Positions 1 through 6,781 of a DNA stretch of 7,834 nucleotides are shown in pieces (the first letter of the stretch is position 1; each line of letters opens with the position of its first letter). Made by a program: the position numbers and the translations under genes. The DNA comes from Armatimonadota bacterium. Its GTDB lineage: Bacteria > Armatimonadota > Fimbriimonadia > Fimbriimonadales > ATM1. The stretch is from positions 1-7,834 of the forward strand of contig JACDEQ010000095.1 in the NCBI GenBank assembly GCA_013816225.1. The letters run 5' to 3'. The notes below the pieces were generated by a model, which did not search any database, was not told where the DNA came from, and was given only the letters and a program-made list of their open reading frames with translations.

Positions 1-176
1 GGAATCTTGCGGCTATCGAGAAAACGCACGACCCGTTCGACGTTAAGCCTTATCGCATTATCGCCTCTGACGATTCGATCACGATCTACTCGATCGGCCC
101 TAACGGCAAAGACGACAAAGGGAAAAGGGGGCCGGACGGCGACGTCGTCGGTTTCCAGTACAGAGATCGCCCATAA
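1..176 (+). CDS. C-terminal end of a prepilin-like / hypothetical protein (5' end outside the window)
   Basis: Reading from base 3, an open frame of 57 codons ends at TAA 174-176. It contains DPFD, then a Y-[ST]-I-G-P-N-G-K-D-D core (YSIGPNGKDDKG), then a short PDGD segment and a polar end. A 'DPF(D)..., Y S (I/V) G P (N/D) G' ending is typical of the C-terminal domain of pseudopilin-like and related envelope proteins in Planctomycetota, Verrucomicrobiota and Armatimonadota; that match is from memory of the families. The N-terminal part, which would show a prepilin cleavage site, is outside the window, so the exact family is uncertain. The next gene starts 7 bases after this stop, which suggests co-transcription. 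A longer open frame that crosses this stretch in another phase (from base 7) is a chance extension of the downstream gene: its first 59 codons are Arg/Ser/Thr-rich and resemble no protein. Confidence 0.62.
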   Translation, partial: NLAAIEKTHDPFDVKPYRIIASDDSITIYSIGPNGKDDKGKRGPDGDVVGFQYRDRP

Positions 177-183
177 TCGGCTT

Positions 184-1092
184 GTGAACCCCTGGCCGCC
201 GCTAGCCTACGACGACTGGAAGGACACCTACGCAACCCTGCATCTTTGGACTCAGGTCGTCGGCAAGGTTCGCCTCGCGCAGATGCCGTGGATCAACCAC
301 TCGTGGCACGTAACATTCTACGTTACCGCTCGCGGGCTGACGACCTTGCCCATGCCGAACGGAGACCACAGCCTCCAGTTCGATTTCGATTTCATCGACC
401 ACAGACTTTTCATACTAACCGACACCGGCGACTCGCGAACGATTGACCTCGAGCCAAAATCGGTCTGCGATTTCTACGAGGAGGTCATGGCGCGGCTCGC
501 TGAGATCGGACCCGCCATCGAAATCCATACGATGCCTTGCGAGATCGCCGACGCGATTCCGTTCAACGACGATCACGAACACGCGTCCTACGACCCCGGC
601 GCGGCGAACCGTTTTTGGCAAGCGCTAGTCCAGGCTGACCGCGTCTTCAAGCAGTTCCGCGCCCGATTCGTCGGCAAGTGCAGCCCGGTGCACTTCTTCT
701 GGGGCAGCTTCGACCTCGCGGTCACCCGCTTCTCCGGCCGCACCGCTCCCGAGCACCCAGGCGGGGTCCCGCATCTCCCCGACTGGGTCGCCCGCGAGGC
801 GTACTCCCACGAAGTCAGCAGTTGCGGCTTCTGGCCCGGCAACGACATGCTCCCTTATCCAACGTTCTATTCGTATGCGTACCCCGAGCCGGAGGGTTTC
901 AGGGAGGCGAAGGTCGCTCCAGCCGAAGCCTTCTACCAACCCGACCTGCACGAGTTTATACTCCCTTACGAAGCCGTTCGCAACGCCGTTTCTCCCGACG
1001 AGACCCTCCTAGCCTTCCTACACTCCACCTACGAAGCCGCGGCGGACCATGGTAACTGGGATCGAGCGGTGCTTGAACGACCCGCTAAATAG
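184..1092 (+). CDS. DUF5996 family protein
   Basis: A 302-residue protein that matches, from memory, the DUF5996 family along its whole length. Family-like segments in order are: PYDDWKDTYATLHLWTQ near the start, then PWINHSWH, then FDFDFIDHRL, then IHTMPCEIADAIPF, then FKQFRARFVGKCSPVHFFWG, then AYSHEVSSCGFWPG, and near the end FYSYAYPEPEGF. Biochemical function is unknown; the many conserved His, Trp, Cys and acidic residues might form a metal or ligand site, but that is a guess. The start is GTG 184: it is the only in-frame start between the upstream stop and the conserved DDW segment, and it gives the family's usual length. No Shine-Dalgarno sequence is seen before it, so translation may be coupled to the upstream gene, which ends 7 bases earlier. 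The gene ends at TAG 1090-1092, converging on nuoM with a 30-base gap and no visible terminator hairpin. Confidence 0.9.
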   Translation: MNPWPPLAYDDWKDTYATLHLWTQVVGKVRLAQMPWINHSWHVTFYVTARGLTTLPMPNGDHSLQFDFDFIDHRLFILTDTGDSRTIDLEPKSVCDFYEEVMARLAEIGPAIEIHTMPCEIADAIPFNDDHEHASYDPGAANRFWQALVQADRVFKQFRARFVGKCSPVHFFWGSFDLAVTRFSGRTAPEHPGGVPHLPDWVAREAYSHEVSSCGFWPGNDMLPYPTFYSYAYPEPEGFREAKVAPAEAFYQPDLHEFILPYEAVRNAVSPDETLLAFLHSTYEAAADHGNWDRAVLERPAK

Positions 1093-1122
1093 GTGGAATA
1101 GGTACTGCAAGCCCGATCAGAG

Positions 1123-2790
1123 TTACCGCGATGCGGAAAACTCGGCGCGTTGCCGCATGTGGTCCGCAGGCGAGAGCACACCCCGCTCTTCCCACCGGCC
1201 GAGGTCCGTCTCCGACGTCCGCTGCACGGCCACTACCTCGCCCTTTCCGTTGATATCCACGTCGAGGGCGCTCCATGTGGGGCGCTCGCCGGGCGGCAGC
1301 AGCGTCTGATGCCGTACCGCGTTTAGGCTCGCCTGCATTTTCTCGGTGAACGTCGTGGGATAGAGGCCCATCCAGAAAACGAACACGAGCAGCGCCCAGC
1401 AGAGCCCCTGCTCCCAGGGCTTGAGGTCTCGCAACTTCGTAAGAGACGGCTTCGCCAACGCCCCGTAGAAGACCTTCTGGTACATCCAGAGCAAATAGAC
1501 CGCCGCGAGCACAACGCCGGACCCCGCGAGCACGGGTATCCACATCGGCACCTGTCCGTTGAAGCCCGCCTGGAAAGCTCCGATCATCGAAAGGAACTCG
1601 CCGATAAACCCGTTCATGCTGGGCAGGCCGACCGACGAAAGCATGATGAGGAGGAACAGCATTGCGAACATCGGCATCTGCCGCTTGAGCCCGCCGTAGT
1701 CCGCGAACAACCGCGTGTGCGTGCGCTCGTAAATCATGCCGACCATAAGGAACAACGCGCCCGTGCTGATTCCGTGATTGATCGATTGCAATACCGCGCC
1801 CGTCAGCCCGTTATGGTTCAGCGCGAACACCCCGAGCATGATGAAACCGAGGTGCGAAACTGACGAATACGCGACAAGCCTCTTCCAGTCCGGCTGCACC
1901 GCCGCCATGATCGCGCCGTAGACAATCCCGACGACGGCGAGACCCATCATAAACGGGGCAGCCTGGATCGCCGACTCGGGAAAGAGCGGAAGGCAGAATC
2001 GCAGGAACCCGTAGACCCCCATTTTCAGCATCACCGCCGCCAGGATGATCGAGCCGGCAGTCGGCGCCTCGGTATGCGCGTCGGGCAGCCACGTGTGGAA
2101 CGGGAACATCGGCACCTTCACGGCGAACGCGACCGCGAAGGCAGCAAATAGCCACATCTGGACCGGCCCATTGAATAGGTCGCCTTCCGAGGCCATCTCC
2201 TGAAGCCTAATCAGGTCGAACGTGCCGGCCTTGGCGTGGAGCGCGATGATCGCAACCAGCATGAAGATCGAGCCCAGAAACGTGTAAAGGAAGAACTTGA
2301 TCGAGGAATAGATCCGGTTCTTTCCCCCCCAAATCGCGATGAGGAAGTACATCGGTACGAGCGTCGCTTCGAAAAATGTGTAAAAGAGGATGAGATCGAG
2401 CGCACAGAATGCGCCGAGCATCGCCGTCTCTAGGATCAGCAGCCAGATCATGAATTCCTTGGCGCGCTCCTTCACATAAAAGCTGAACCAAACGGAAATC
2501 GCCGTGATGAACGTGGTCAGCAGAACAAGCCAAAGGCTGATGCCGTCGATCCCCAGCTTGTAAGTAATTCCGAGCGATTCGATCCACGGAATGCTCTCCA
2601 TGAGCTGAAAATGGAACGTGTTGCCGCTGAAATTCAGATAAATCCCTATGGAAAGGACGAACGTGGCCAGGCTCACAAGCAATGCCCCCATTCGGTGCAC
2701 CTTCAGCGCCTCCCGCGGCACGAGCATCAGGAGCAACGCGCCAAAAAGCGGCAGGAAGATGACGAGACTAAGAATTCCCATGGAGCCCAC
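1123..2790 (-). CDS. nuoM: NADH-quinone oxidoreductase subunit M (complex I antiporter-like subunit)
   Basis: Subunit M of respiratory complex I, one of the three Mrp-antiporter-like membrane subunits that pump protons while NADH reduces quinone. The 555-residue protein is membrane-spanning to about residue 480. The key charged residues of E. coli NuoM have counterparts here: Glu141 in FFEATLVPMYF (E144), Lys225 in FAVKVPMFPFHTWLPDAH (K234), Lys256 in LKMGVYGFLRF (K265) and Glu398 in GFIGEFLS (E407). The subunit therefore looks functional. It is longer than E. coli NuoM (509 residues) because of a hydrophilic tail after about residue 490. Two starts are possible: GTG 2790, with AAAAGG nine bases upstream, and ATG 2781, with that same motif 18 bases away; GTG is preferred on spacing. 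Upstream is a divergent glycosidase and downstream a convergent gene, so the usual nuoL and nuoN neighbours are absent. Confidence 0.96.
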   Translation of the reverse strand: MGSMGILSLVIFLPLFGALLLMLVPREALKVHRMGALLVSLATFVLSIGIYLNFSGNTFHFQLMESIPWIESLGITYKLGIDGISLWLVLLTTFITAISVWFSFYVKERAKEFMIWLLILETAMLGAFCALDLILFYTFFEATLVPMYFLIAIWGGKNRIYSSIKFFLYTFLGSIFMLVAIIALHAKAGTFDLIRLQEMASEGDLFNGPVQMWLFAAFAVAFAVKVPMFPFHTWLPDAHTEAPTAGSIILAAVMLKMGVYGFLRFCLPLFPESAIQAAPFMMGLAVVGIVYGAIMAAVQPDWKRLVAYSSVSHLGFIMLGVFALNHNGLTGAVLQSINHGISTGALFLMVGMIYERTHTRLFADYGGLKRQMPMFAMLFLLIMLSSVGLPSMNGFIGEFLSMIGAFQAGFNGQVPMWIPVLAGSGVVLAAVYLLWMYQKVFYGALAKPSLTKLRDLKPWEQGLCWALLVFVFWMGLYPTTFTEKMQASLNAVRHQTLLPPGERPTWSALDVDINGKGEVVAVQRTSETDLGRWEERGVLSPADHMRQRAEFSASR

Positions 2791-2836
2791 GAAGTTTTAC
2801 CTTTTCGCACGACTCGAGCGGTAACCTGACGCGAGG
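2791..2836. promoter_or_regulatory. Divergent intergenic region between nuoM and the rhamnosidase gene
   Basis: Only 46 bases separate the two divergent start codons, so any promoter for either gene must lie here or inside the opposing coding sequence. Toward the rhamnosidase, a TAnnnT hexamer (TAACCT, 2822-2827) ends nine bases before ATG 2837, which would fit a nearly leaderless transcript. Its -35 partner is not convincing: TTACCT at 2797-2802 would be 19 bases away. No operator palindrome is visible. The promoter assignment is inference. Confidence 0.3.
2800..2805 (-). promoter_or_regulatory. Ribosome binding site of nuoM
   Basis: On the - strand this reads AAAAGG, nine bases before GTG 2790 and eighteen before ATG 2781. 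The spacing supports the GTG as the nuoM start, although AAAGG is only a partial Shine-Dalgarno match. Confidence 0.45.
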
Positions 2837-5644
2837 ATGCTCGCTTCGATCGCGCTGATGCTCACCATGACACCGGTCGACCCGTTCCACGGCGCCGAAT
2901 GGCTCACCGTTCCGTACAAACCACACGCGATCGAGCGCGCACAGTGGATATGGGCCAAGACGAGCAGCGAGCTTCCGACTGCGCGGAACGCGCCGGCCGG
3001 CGAGGTCGTCATTCGCCGCGAATTCGAGGTCGCAAAGCTTCCATCTTCCGCGCGAATGCACTTCGCGTGCGACAACCGCGCCGAGGTTTATCTCAATGGC
3101 ACTCATATCGGGTCGAGCACGGATTGGAGGACACCGACTGAAATCGATCTAACACGAGCCTTGCGGAACGGTTTGAACTCGCTAAGGGTCGTCGCAACGA
3201 ATGATTCGGGGCCGGCGGGTTCGACAAACCCCGGCGGCTTCATTGCTTCGATCGAACTAGGGGACTCCGTTATCTTTACAGATAAGTCGTGGACCGCCGA
3301 CGGCGGCAGCGTCGTAGAGTTGGGCCCAGCGTCCGTCGACCCGTGGCGGCTTCGCGGGATCGACAGCGAGCCGTGCCCCATTTTCCGCAAAGAGTTCGTG
3401 GTGCCGTCGCGGGTCAGCAAGGCGACGGCGCGTGTGATCGGCCTCGGCCACTTTCAGCTGCGGATGAACGGCAAGCCGATCGGCGATGCCATTAATCAGG
3501 CGTGGTCGGAATACGACAAACGCATCTATTTCCAAACGTTCGACGTCACCGACGCCTTGCGCAAGGGCGGCAATGCGGTAGGAATTCTGCTGGGCAACGG
3601 ATTCTGGCTCGTCTCGGAGCCGCCTGACGGCCGCGCCGTAAAGGGCGACGCGATGCCCGACTTCAGCGACGGCAGGAAGTTTTTGATGCGGTTCGCAATC
3701 GACATCGAGTTGGCGAACGGCGAAAAGTTCGTCGTTGTCAGCGACGCCGCCGCGAAATGGCGCCCCGGGCCGGTAACGCTTTCGCACATTTACGCTGGCG
3801 AGGACTTCGATGCTCGCAAGGAGCCGCCGCGCTGGGACCTTGCCGATTTCGACGACTCCGACTGGCAATCGCCGATTATCGCCAAGGCCCCATCGGCCGA
3901 ATTGGCCGAACAGTTTTGGCCCGGCGTTGCAGGGAAGGACGTCTACCGACCGACCGAGATCAAGAACCCTAAGCCCGGGGTTTGGAGCTATGTATTCCCG
4001 CAGAACGCGAGTGCGATCATCCGGTTCACGGTGCGCGGAAAGCCCGACCAGACCTTCCGGTTGAAGCCTTCGGAAGTGATGACCGACGCGGGCGAGGTTC
4101 AGCAGCTGAATCTGTGGGGCATGAGGTGCACGTTCGACTACACGCTAGGCAGCGGCGGGATCGAGCGGCACCAATGGCTCTTCCATTACAACGGGTTTCG
4201 CTACGTCGAGCTGACCGGCGCCGTGCCGAAGGGAAAACCGAATCCGGCAGGCTTACCCGTAATCGAATCGATCGAGATGATCCACGTCCGCGCCGACAAC
4301 CGCCAGAGCGGCGAATTTCGGAGCAGCAGCGACCTCTATAACAAAACCCACGCGCTCGTGGACTGGGCCATGCGGTCGAACATGAGCTTCGTGATGACGG
4401 ACTGTCCGCACCGTGAGAAGCTCGGCTGGCTGGAATGCGCGCACCTTTTGATGCGGACCTTCGCCTACCGGTACGACTGCCGGGAATGGTTCATGAAGAT
4501 TTGTATGGACATGCGCGATGCGCAACTGGCGAACGGCCGCGTGCTGACAGTTGCGCCGAAGTACCTGATGCGGCCCCCCGACGACATGTACGCGTTCACG
4601 GTCGAATGGGGCGCGGCCAGCGTGCTGCTGCCGTGGCAGGCCTACGAGTGGTATGGGGACAAGAGCTTTCTAACCGACAACTACGTGATGATGATGCGGT
4701 TCGTGGACCATTTGGATGCAGTCTCCAAGGATGGCATTGCACCTGGGATGCTGGGAGACTGGTACGACTACGGGCATGGCCAGCCGCCCGGGCCGAGCCG
4801 TTTTACACCCACCGACCTGAGCGCGACCGCGTGCTGGGCGATGTGCGCCGACGCGCTCGCCGATGCCGCGCAGGCGCTGGGCAAACGCGAGGATGAGCGG
4901 AAATACCGGGCCATGTGGATCCGGATTCGCGAGTCGTTCTTGCGAAGATTTTACGATCCGAACGCGCACAGCTTCAAGAACAACGGGAGCCCGCAAACCG
5001 GGCATGCGATGGCGCTTTGCGCGGACTTGGTTCCGGAGGGCGATCGGGGCGCTGTGCTGGACGTTCTGCTCGAAGACCTGGAGAAGCGGGGTTACCAACA
5101 GACGTCGGGAGACGCTGGGCACCTATTCTTTATTCGGGCGCTCGCCGAGGCGGGCAGGTCGGACGTATTGCACAAGGTCTATTCACGGACGGGCACCGGC
5201 AGCTATGGCGGGATTCTAGCGAAAGGGCTGACCGCGATGCCGGAGACTTGGGATGCGATCACGGTGGGCAGCAACTCGCTGAACCATTGCATGCTCGGAC
5301 ACGTGATGGAATGGTTCCACGGCTGGGTTCTCGGCATTCGCCAGGCCGAGGGTTCGGTCGGATGGAAGAGCGTTCTGATCGCGCCGGAGCCGGGCGAATC
5401 GACGGAGTGCAAAGGCTTTCTCGAAACACCGATCGGAAAGATCGAGGTCGAGTGGCGGCGGCGAAAAGACCGTTTCGAGCTCGACGTCGCGGTGCCGGCC
5501 GGGTGTTCGGCGTCGGCGCTCTTGCCGTTCGGCGAGGTTGCCACGATCGATGGGGCTCCGACGAAAGCTCAGCGTGGGGAGTTCGGACGCTTGCGGGTCG
5601 AATTGCCTGCCGGAAGGTCGAGAATCATCTCCCGGAGTCTTTGA
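2837..5644 (+). CDS. Glycoside hydrolase family 78 alpha-L-rhamnosidase
   Basis: Predicted to release terminal alpha-L-rhamnose from plant or microbial glycans by the inverting GH78 mechanism. The 935-residue layout is: N-terminal beta-sandwich (about 20-165), rhamnosidase N domain (about 190-365, with the LGHFQLRMNGKPIGD stretch), concanavalin-like domain (about 375-485), (alpha/alpha)6 catalytic barrel (about 490-835) and C-terminal beta-domain (about 837-930). The acid motif D522-C-P-H-R-E527-K-L-G-W531 is present, and E803 in MPETWD followed by SLNH (813-816) fits the general-base region. The residue usually Asp in GW-T-G-D is Cys534, preceded by Glu533. The start is ATG 2837: an in-frame TAA lies at 2822, and GAGG touches the ATG, so ATG 2858 or 2867 remain possible. 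The N-terminus is mildly hydrophobic but has no basic residues, so secretion is unclear. The 3' end overlaps the convergent NTF2-like gene by 20 bases. Confidence 0.93.
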   Translation: MLASIALMLTMTPVDPFHGAEWLTVPYKPHAIERAQWIWAKTSSELPTARNAPAGEVVIRREFEVAKLPSSARMHFACDNRAEVYLNGTHIGSSTDWRTPTEIDLTRALRNGLNSLRVVATNDSGPAGSTNPGGFIASIELGDSVIFTDKSWTADGGSVVELGPASVDPWRLRGIDSEPCPIFRKEFVVPSRVSKATARVIGLGHFQLRMNGKPIGDAINQAWSEYDKRIYFQTFDVTDALRKGGNAVGILLGNGFWLVSEPPDGRAVKGDAMPDFSDGRKFLMRFAIDIELANGEKFVVVSDAAAKWRPGPVTLSHIYAGEDFDARKEPPRWDLADFDDSDWQSPIIAKAPSAELAEQFWPGVAGKDVYRPTEIKNPKPGVWSYVFPQNASAIIRFTVRGKPDQTFRLKPSEVMTDAGEVQQLNLWGMRCTFDYTLGSGGIERHQWLFHYNGFRYVELTGAVPKGKPNPAGLPVIESIEMIHVRADNRQSGEFRSSSDLYNKTHALVDWAMRSNMSFVMTDCPHREKLGWLECAHLLMRTFAYRYDCREWFMKICMDMRDAQLANGRVLTVAPKYLMRPPDDMYAFTVEWGAASVLLPWQAYEWYGDKSFLTDNYVMMMRFVDHLDAVSKDGIAPGMLGDWYDYGHGQPPGPSRFTPTDLSATACWAMCADALADAAQALGKREDERKYRAMWIRIRESFLRRFYDPNAHSFKNNGSPQTGHAMALCADLVPEGDRGAVLDVLLEDLEKRGYQQTSGDAGHLFFIRALAEAGRSDVLHKVYSRTGTGSYGGILAKGLTAMPETWDAITVGSNSLNHCMLGHVMEWFHGWVLGIRQAEGSVGWKSVLIAPEPGESTECKGFLETPIGKIEVEWRRRKDRFELDVAVPAGCSASALLPFGEVATIDGAPTKAQRGEFGRLRVELPAGRSRIISRSL

Positions 5645-6137
5645 GGTATTTGTTTGGCAGCGGGGTGGCCGGGTCCTCGGCCTGCCAGAAGATGGTCACG
5701 ACCCACCAGCGCTTGCCGTCGTCGAAGAGCTGAAAACTGTTGATGCCGCGCATGAAGGGCTTTTCGTCGTCGGCTTTCGCGCGCGCTTCGTAGGTGCTGA
5801 AGACGTGGGCGATGTTCCCGTAGTGCTCGGTGCGCCGGGCGATCTCTTTCTCGAAGAAGCCCCGCTCCTTGAGGATTGGCCCCGAGTTCTCGATGTAGTC
5901 TTCGACGCTCATCGAGCGGCGCACGACGTCGCCGTTCTGCCGCTTGCCCACCGCGATCATGCGGGCATCGGGCAGGAACAGGCTCCGCATCCTTTCCCAG
6001 TCGCGCTCCTTGCCCGCCGGTCCGGAGATAACGTCGTACACGGCCTCCACGATGGCGTCGATCGATTCGACGTCCTTCGCGGCTTGAGCGAAGCCAACCA
6101 AAGAGCAAATCGTCGTCGCAATTCCGAGTGCAAGCAT
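5625..6137 (-). CDS. Small NTF2/SnoaL-like protein with a probable signal peptide
   Basis: A 170-residue protein. Residues 1-19 form a hydrophobic segment ending in AQA before AKD, which looks like a signal peptidase I site, although the usual basic residues at the start are missing. The mature part, about residues 24-160, resembles the NTF2-like (SnoaL/DUF4440-type) alpha+beta cone fold: an N-terminal helix with IDAIVEAVYD, then the RDWERMRSLFLPDARMI block, a central TEHYGNIAHVFSTYEAR strand pair, and the closing GKRWWVVTIFWQAE strands. Such folds bind small ligands or act as enzymes, but no function can be assigned here. The start is ATG 6137, since an in-frame TAG lies six bases upstream of it; AGAGG sits one base before the ATG. 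The gene is tail-to-tail with the rhamnosidase gene and overlaps its last 20 bases. Nothing shows that the two work together. Confidence 0.85.
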   Translation of the reverse strand: MLALGIATTICSLVGFAQAAKDVESIDAIVEAVYDVISGPAGKERDWERMRSLFLPDARMIAVGKRQNGDVVRRSMSVEDYIENSGPILKERGFFEKEIARRTEHYGNIAHVFSTYEARAKADDEKPFMRGINSFQLFDDGKRWWVVTIFWQAEDPATPLPNKYLKDSGR

Positions 6138-6209
6138 GCCTCTCTATACCTCACGCGGGTGCGAAACGCGGCGATGAGGCGTAAATGCAAGGTGCGCCGC
6201 CCCTGATTG

Positions 6210-6236
6210 GGACGGATTGGACGGGTTGGACGGATA
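6210..6236. repeat. Three tandem copies of a 9-base unit
   Basis: GGACGGATT (6210-6218), GGACGGGTT (6219-6227) and GGACGGATA (6228-6236) follow each other without gaps. The first two copies differ at one position, the third from the first at one. Similar GGACGG/GGATGG tracts occur in intergenic DNA of some Verrucomicrobiota-like genomes (recollection, not checked). They lie 73 bases upstream of the NTF2-like gene's start. Confidence 0.7.
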
Positions 6237-6284
6237 CTGGCCTGATGGACCGAGTTCGATTTTCGTTTTCCTATTCATTTTTTT

Positions 6285-6296
6285 ATTTCGCGAAAT
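6285..6296. repeat. Perfect 12-base palindrome in an AT-rich tract
   Basis: ATTTCG followed by CGAAAT forms a perfect palindrome inside a tract with a run of seven T's just before it (within 6277-6284). The tract is much more AT-rich than its surroundings. It could be an operator, but it lies about 150 bases upstream of the only nearby gene start (6137) and no regulator is encoded here. Confidence 0.45.
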
Positions 6297-6515
6297 TGGG
6301 AAATTGTCGGGTTTTAGGAAAGTCCTTATCGGCTTTCATTTCAAGGCCGAGCCAAAGAGCGCGGAAATCTTGGTCGCTACTTTCGGTTGGCGAGGGGCTC
6401 AATGGCAACCAGCGTTTCGAATTGTTTTATCGCCACAGCATATTTCTGACGTCGTGCCGGTTCGAAAAGCCACCTCGCAATCCTGTGGAATGCGACGTGA
6501 TGGCGAGGTCGTGGG

Positions 6516-6548
6516 CTCGTTGCACGCGTCCCTTAGTCGAGCAACGAG
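6516..6548. repeat. Hairpin with an 8-base-pair stem
   Basis: CTCGTTGC (6516-6523) is perfectly complementary to GCAACGAG (6541-6548), with a 17-base loop. No T-run follows on either side, so it is not a typical intrinsic terminator. It might be the end or a structural part of a lost element. Confidence 0.5.
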
Positions 6549-6781
6549 ATGAATTTGCTAGCCCGACGCACGGCCGAGCGGCAAGAAGCATGTCTCGAAT
6601 CGAAAGTTAGCAGGCCGCTCAACCGTGGCACCCGAACCTTCGCCTTCACCCCGCCCACCCTGTCGTCGTGCTTGAAGGCCATGCGCGGGGCCTAATAAAT
6701 CAAGAAAGAGACTGCCACGACGAGTAGCCGAACGATTATGGAAATAAGTCTTTTCGTCACCATCCGACCATTGTTATCGTG

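Larger units (their letters stand above)
6138..6781. other. Gene-free stretch with short repeats and hairpins
   Basis: No convincing gene is seen on either strand. The open frames present (for example two on the + strand starting near 6185 and 6217) have no recognisable motifs, and one begins by translating the GGACGG repeats, so they are treated as chance. Within the stretch are nine-base repeats at 6210-6236, an AT-rich tract at about 6255-6320 with a palindrome at 6285-6296, an 8-bp hairpin at 6516-6548, and a looser pair of inverted arms (TCGTCGTG 6663-6670 and CACGACGA 6716-6723) around a small AGGCC/GGCCT hairpin (6676-6693). The upstream region of the NTF2-like gene lies at its left end. 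The mixed texture suggests decayed mobile DNA, but no family could be named. Confidence 0.6.

Noticed and set aside
1093..1122. The gap between the convergent DUF5996 and nuoM genes, considered as a bidirectional terminator.
   Set aside because: Only 30 bases, with no self-complementary arms and no T-run.
3257..3868. A 203-codon open frame on the - strand inside the rhamnosidase gene.
   Set aside because: It lies antisense to conserved N-terminal rhamnosidase domains and shows no protein-like motif.
4915..5733. A 272-codon open frame within the rhamnosidase gene.
   Set aside because: It is Arg/Gly-rich, as is typical for a shifted frame of a GC-rich gene, and the GH78 frame clearly carries the conserved catalytic and C-terminal domains here.
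5538..6206. A 222-codon open frame on the + strand opposite the NTF2-like gene.
   Set aside because: It mirrors the - strand gene, which has a signal peptide and a recognisable fold pattern, and it overlaps the end of the rhamnosidase.
6185..6610. A 141-codon open frame on the + strand, and a 111-codon frame at 6217-6552 that overlaps it.
   Set aside because: The N-terminal part translates the tandem repeats and the T-rich tract, the rest matches no motif I know, neither has a good ribosome binding site, and the two frames compete for the same DNA.
6663..6723. Inverted arms TCGTCGTG and CACGACGA around an inner AGGCC/GGCCT hairpin, considered as a terminator for the HEAT gene.
   Set aside because: The loop between the outer arms is 45 bases, the inner stem has only five pairs, and no T-run follows on the - strand.
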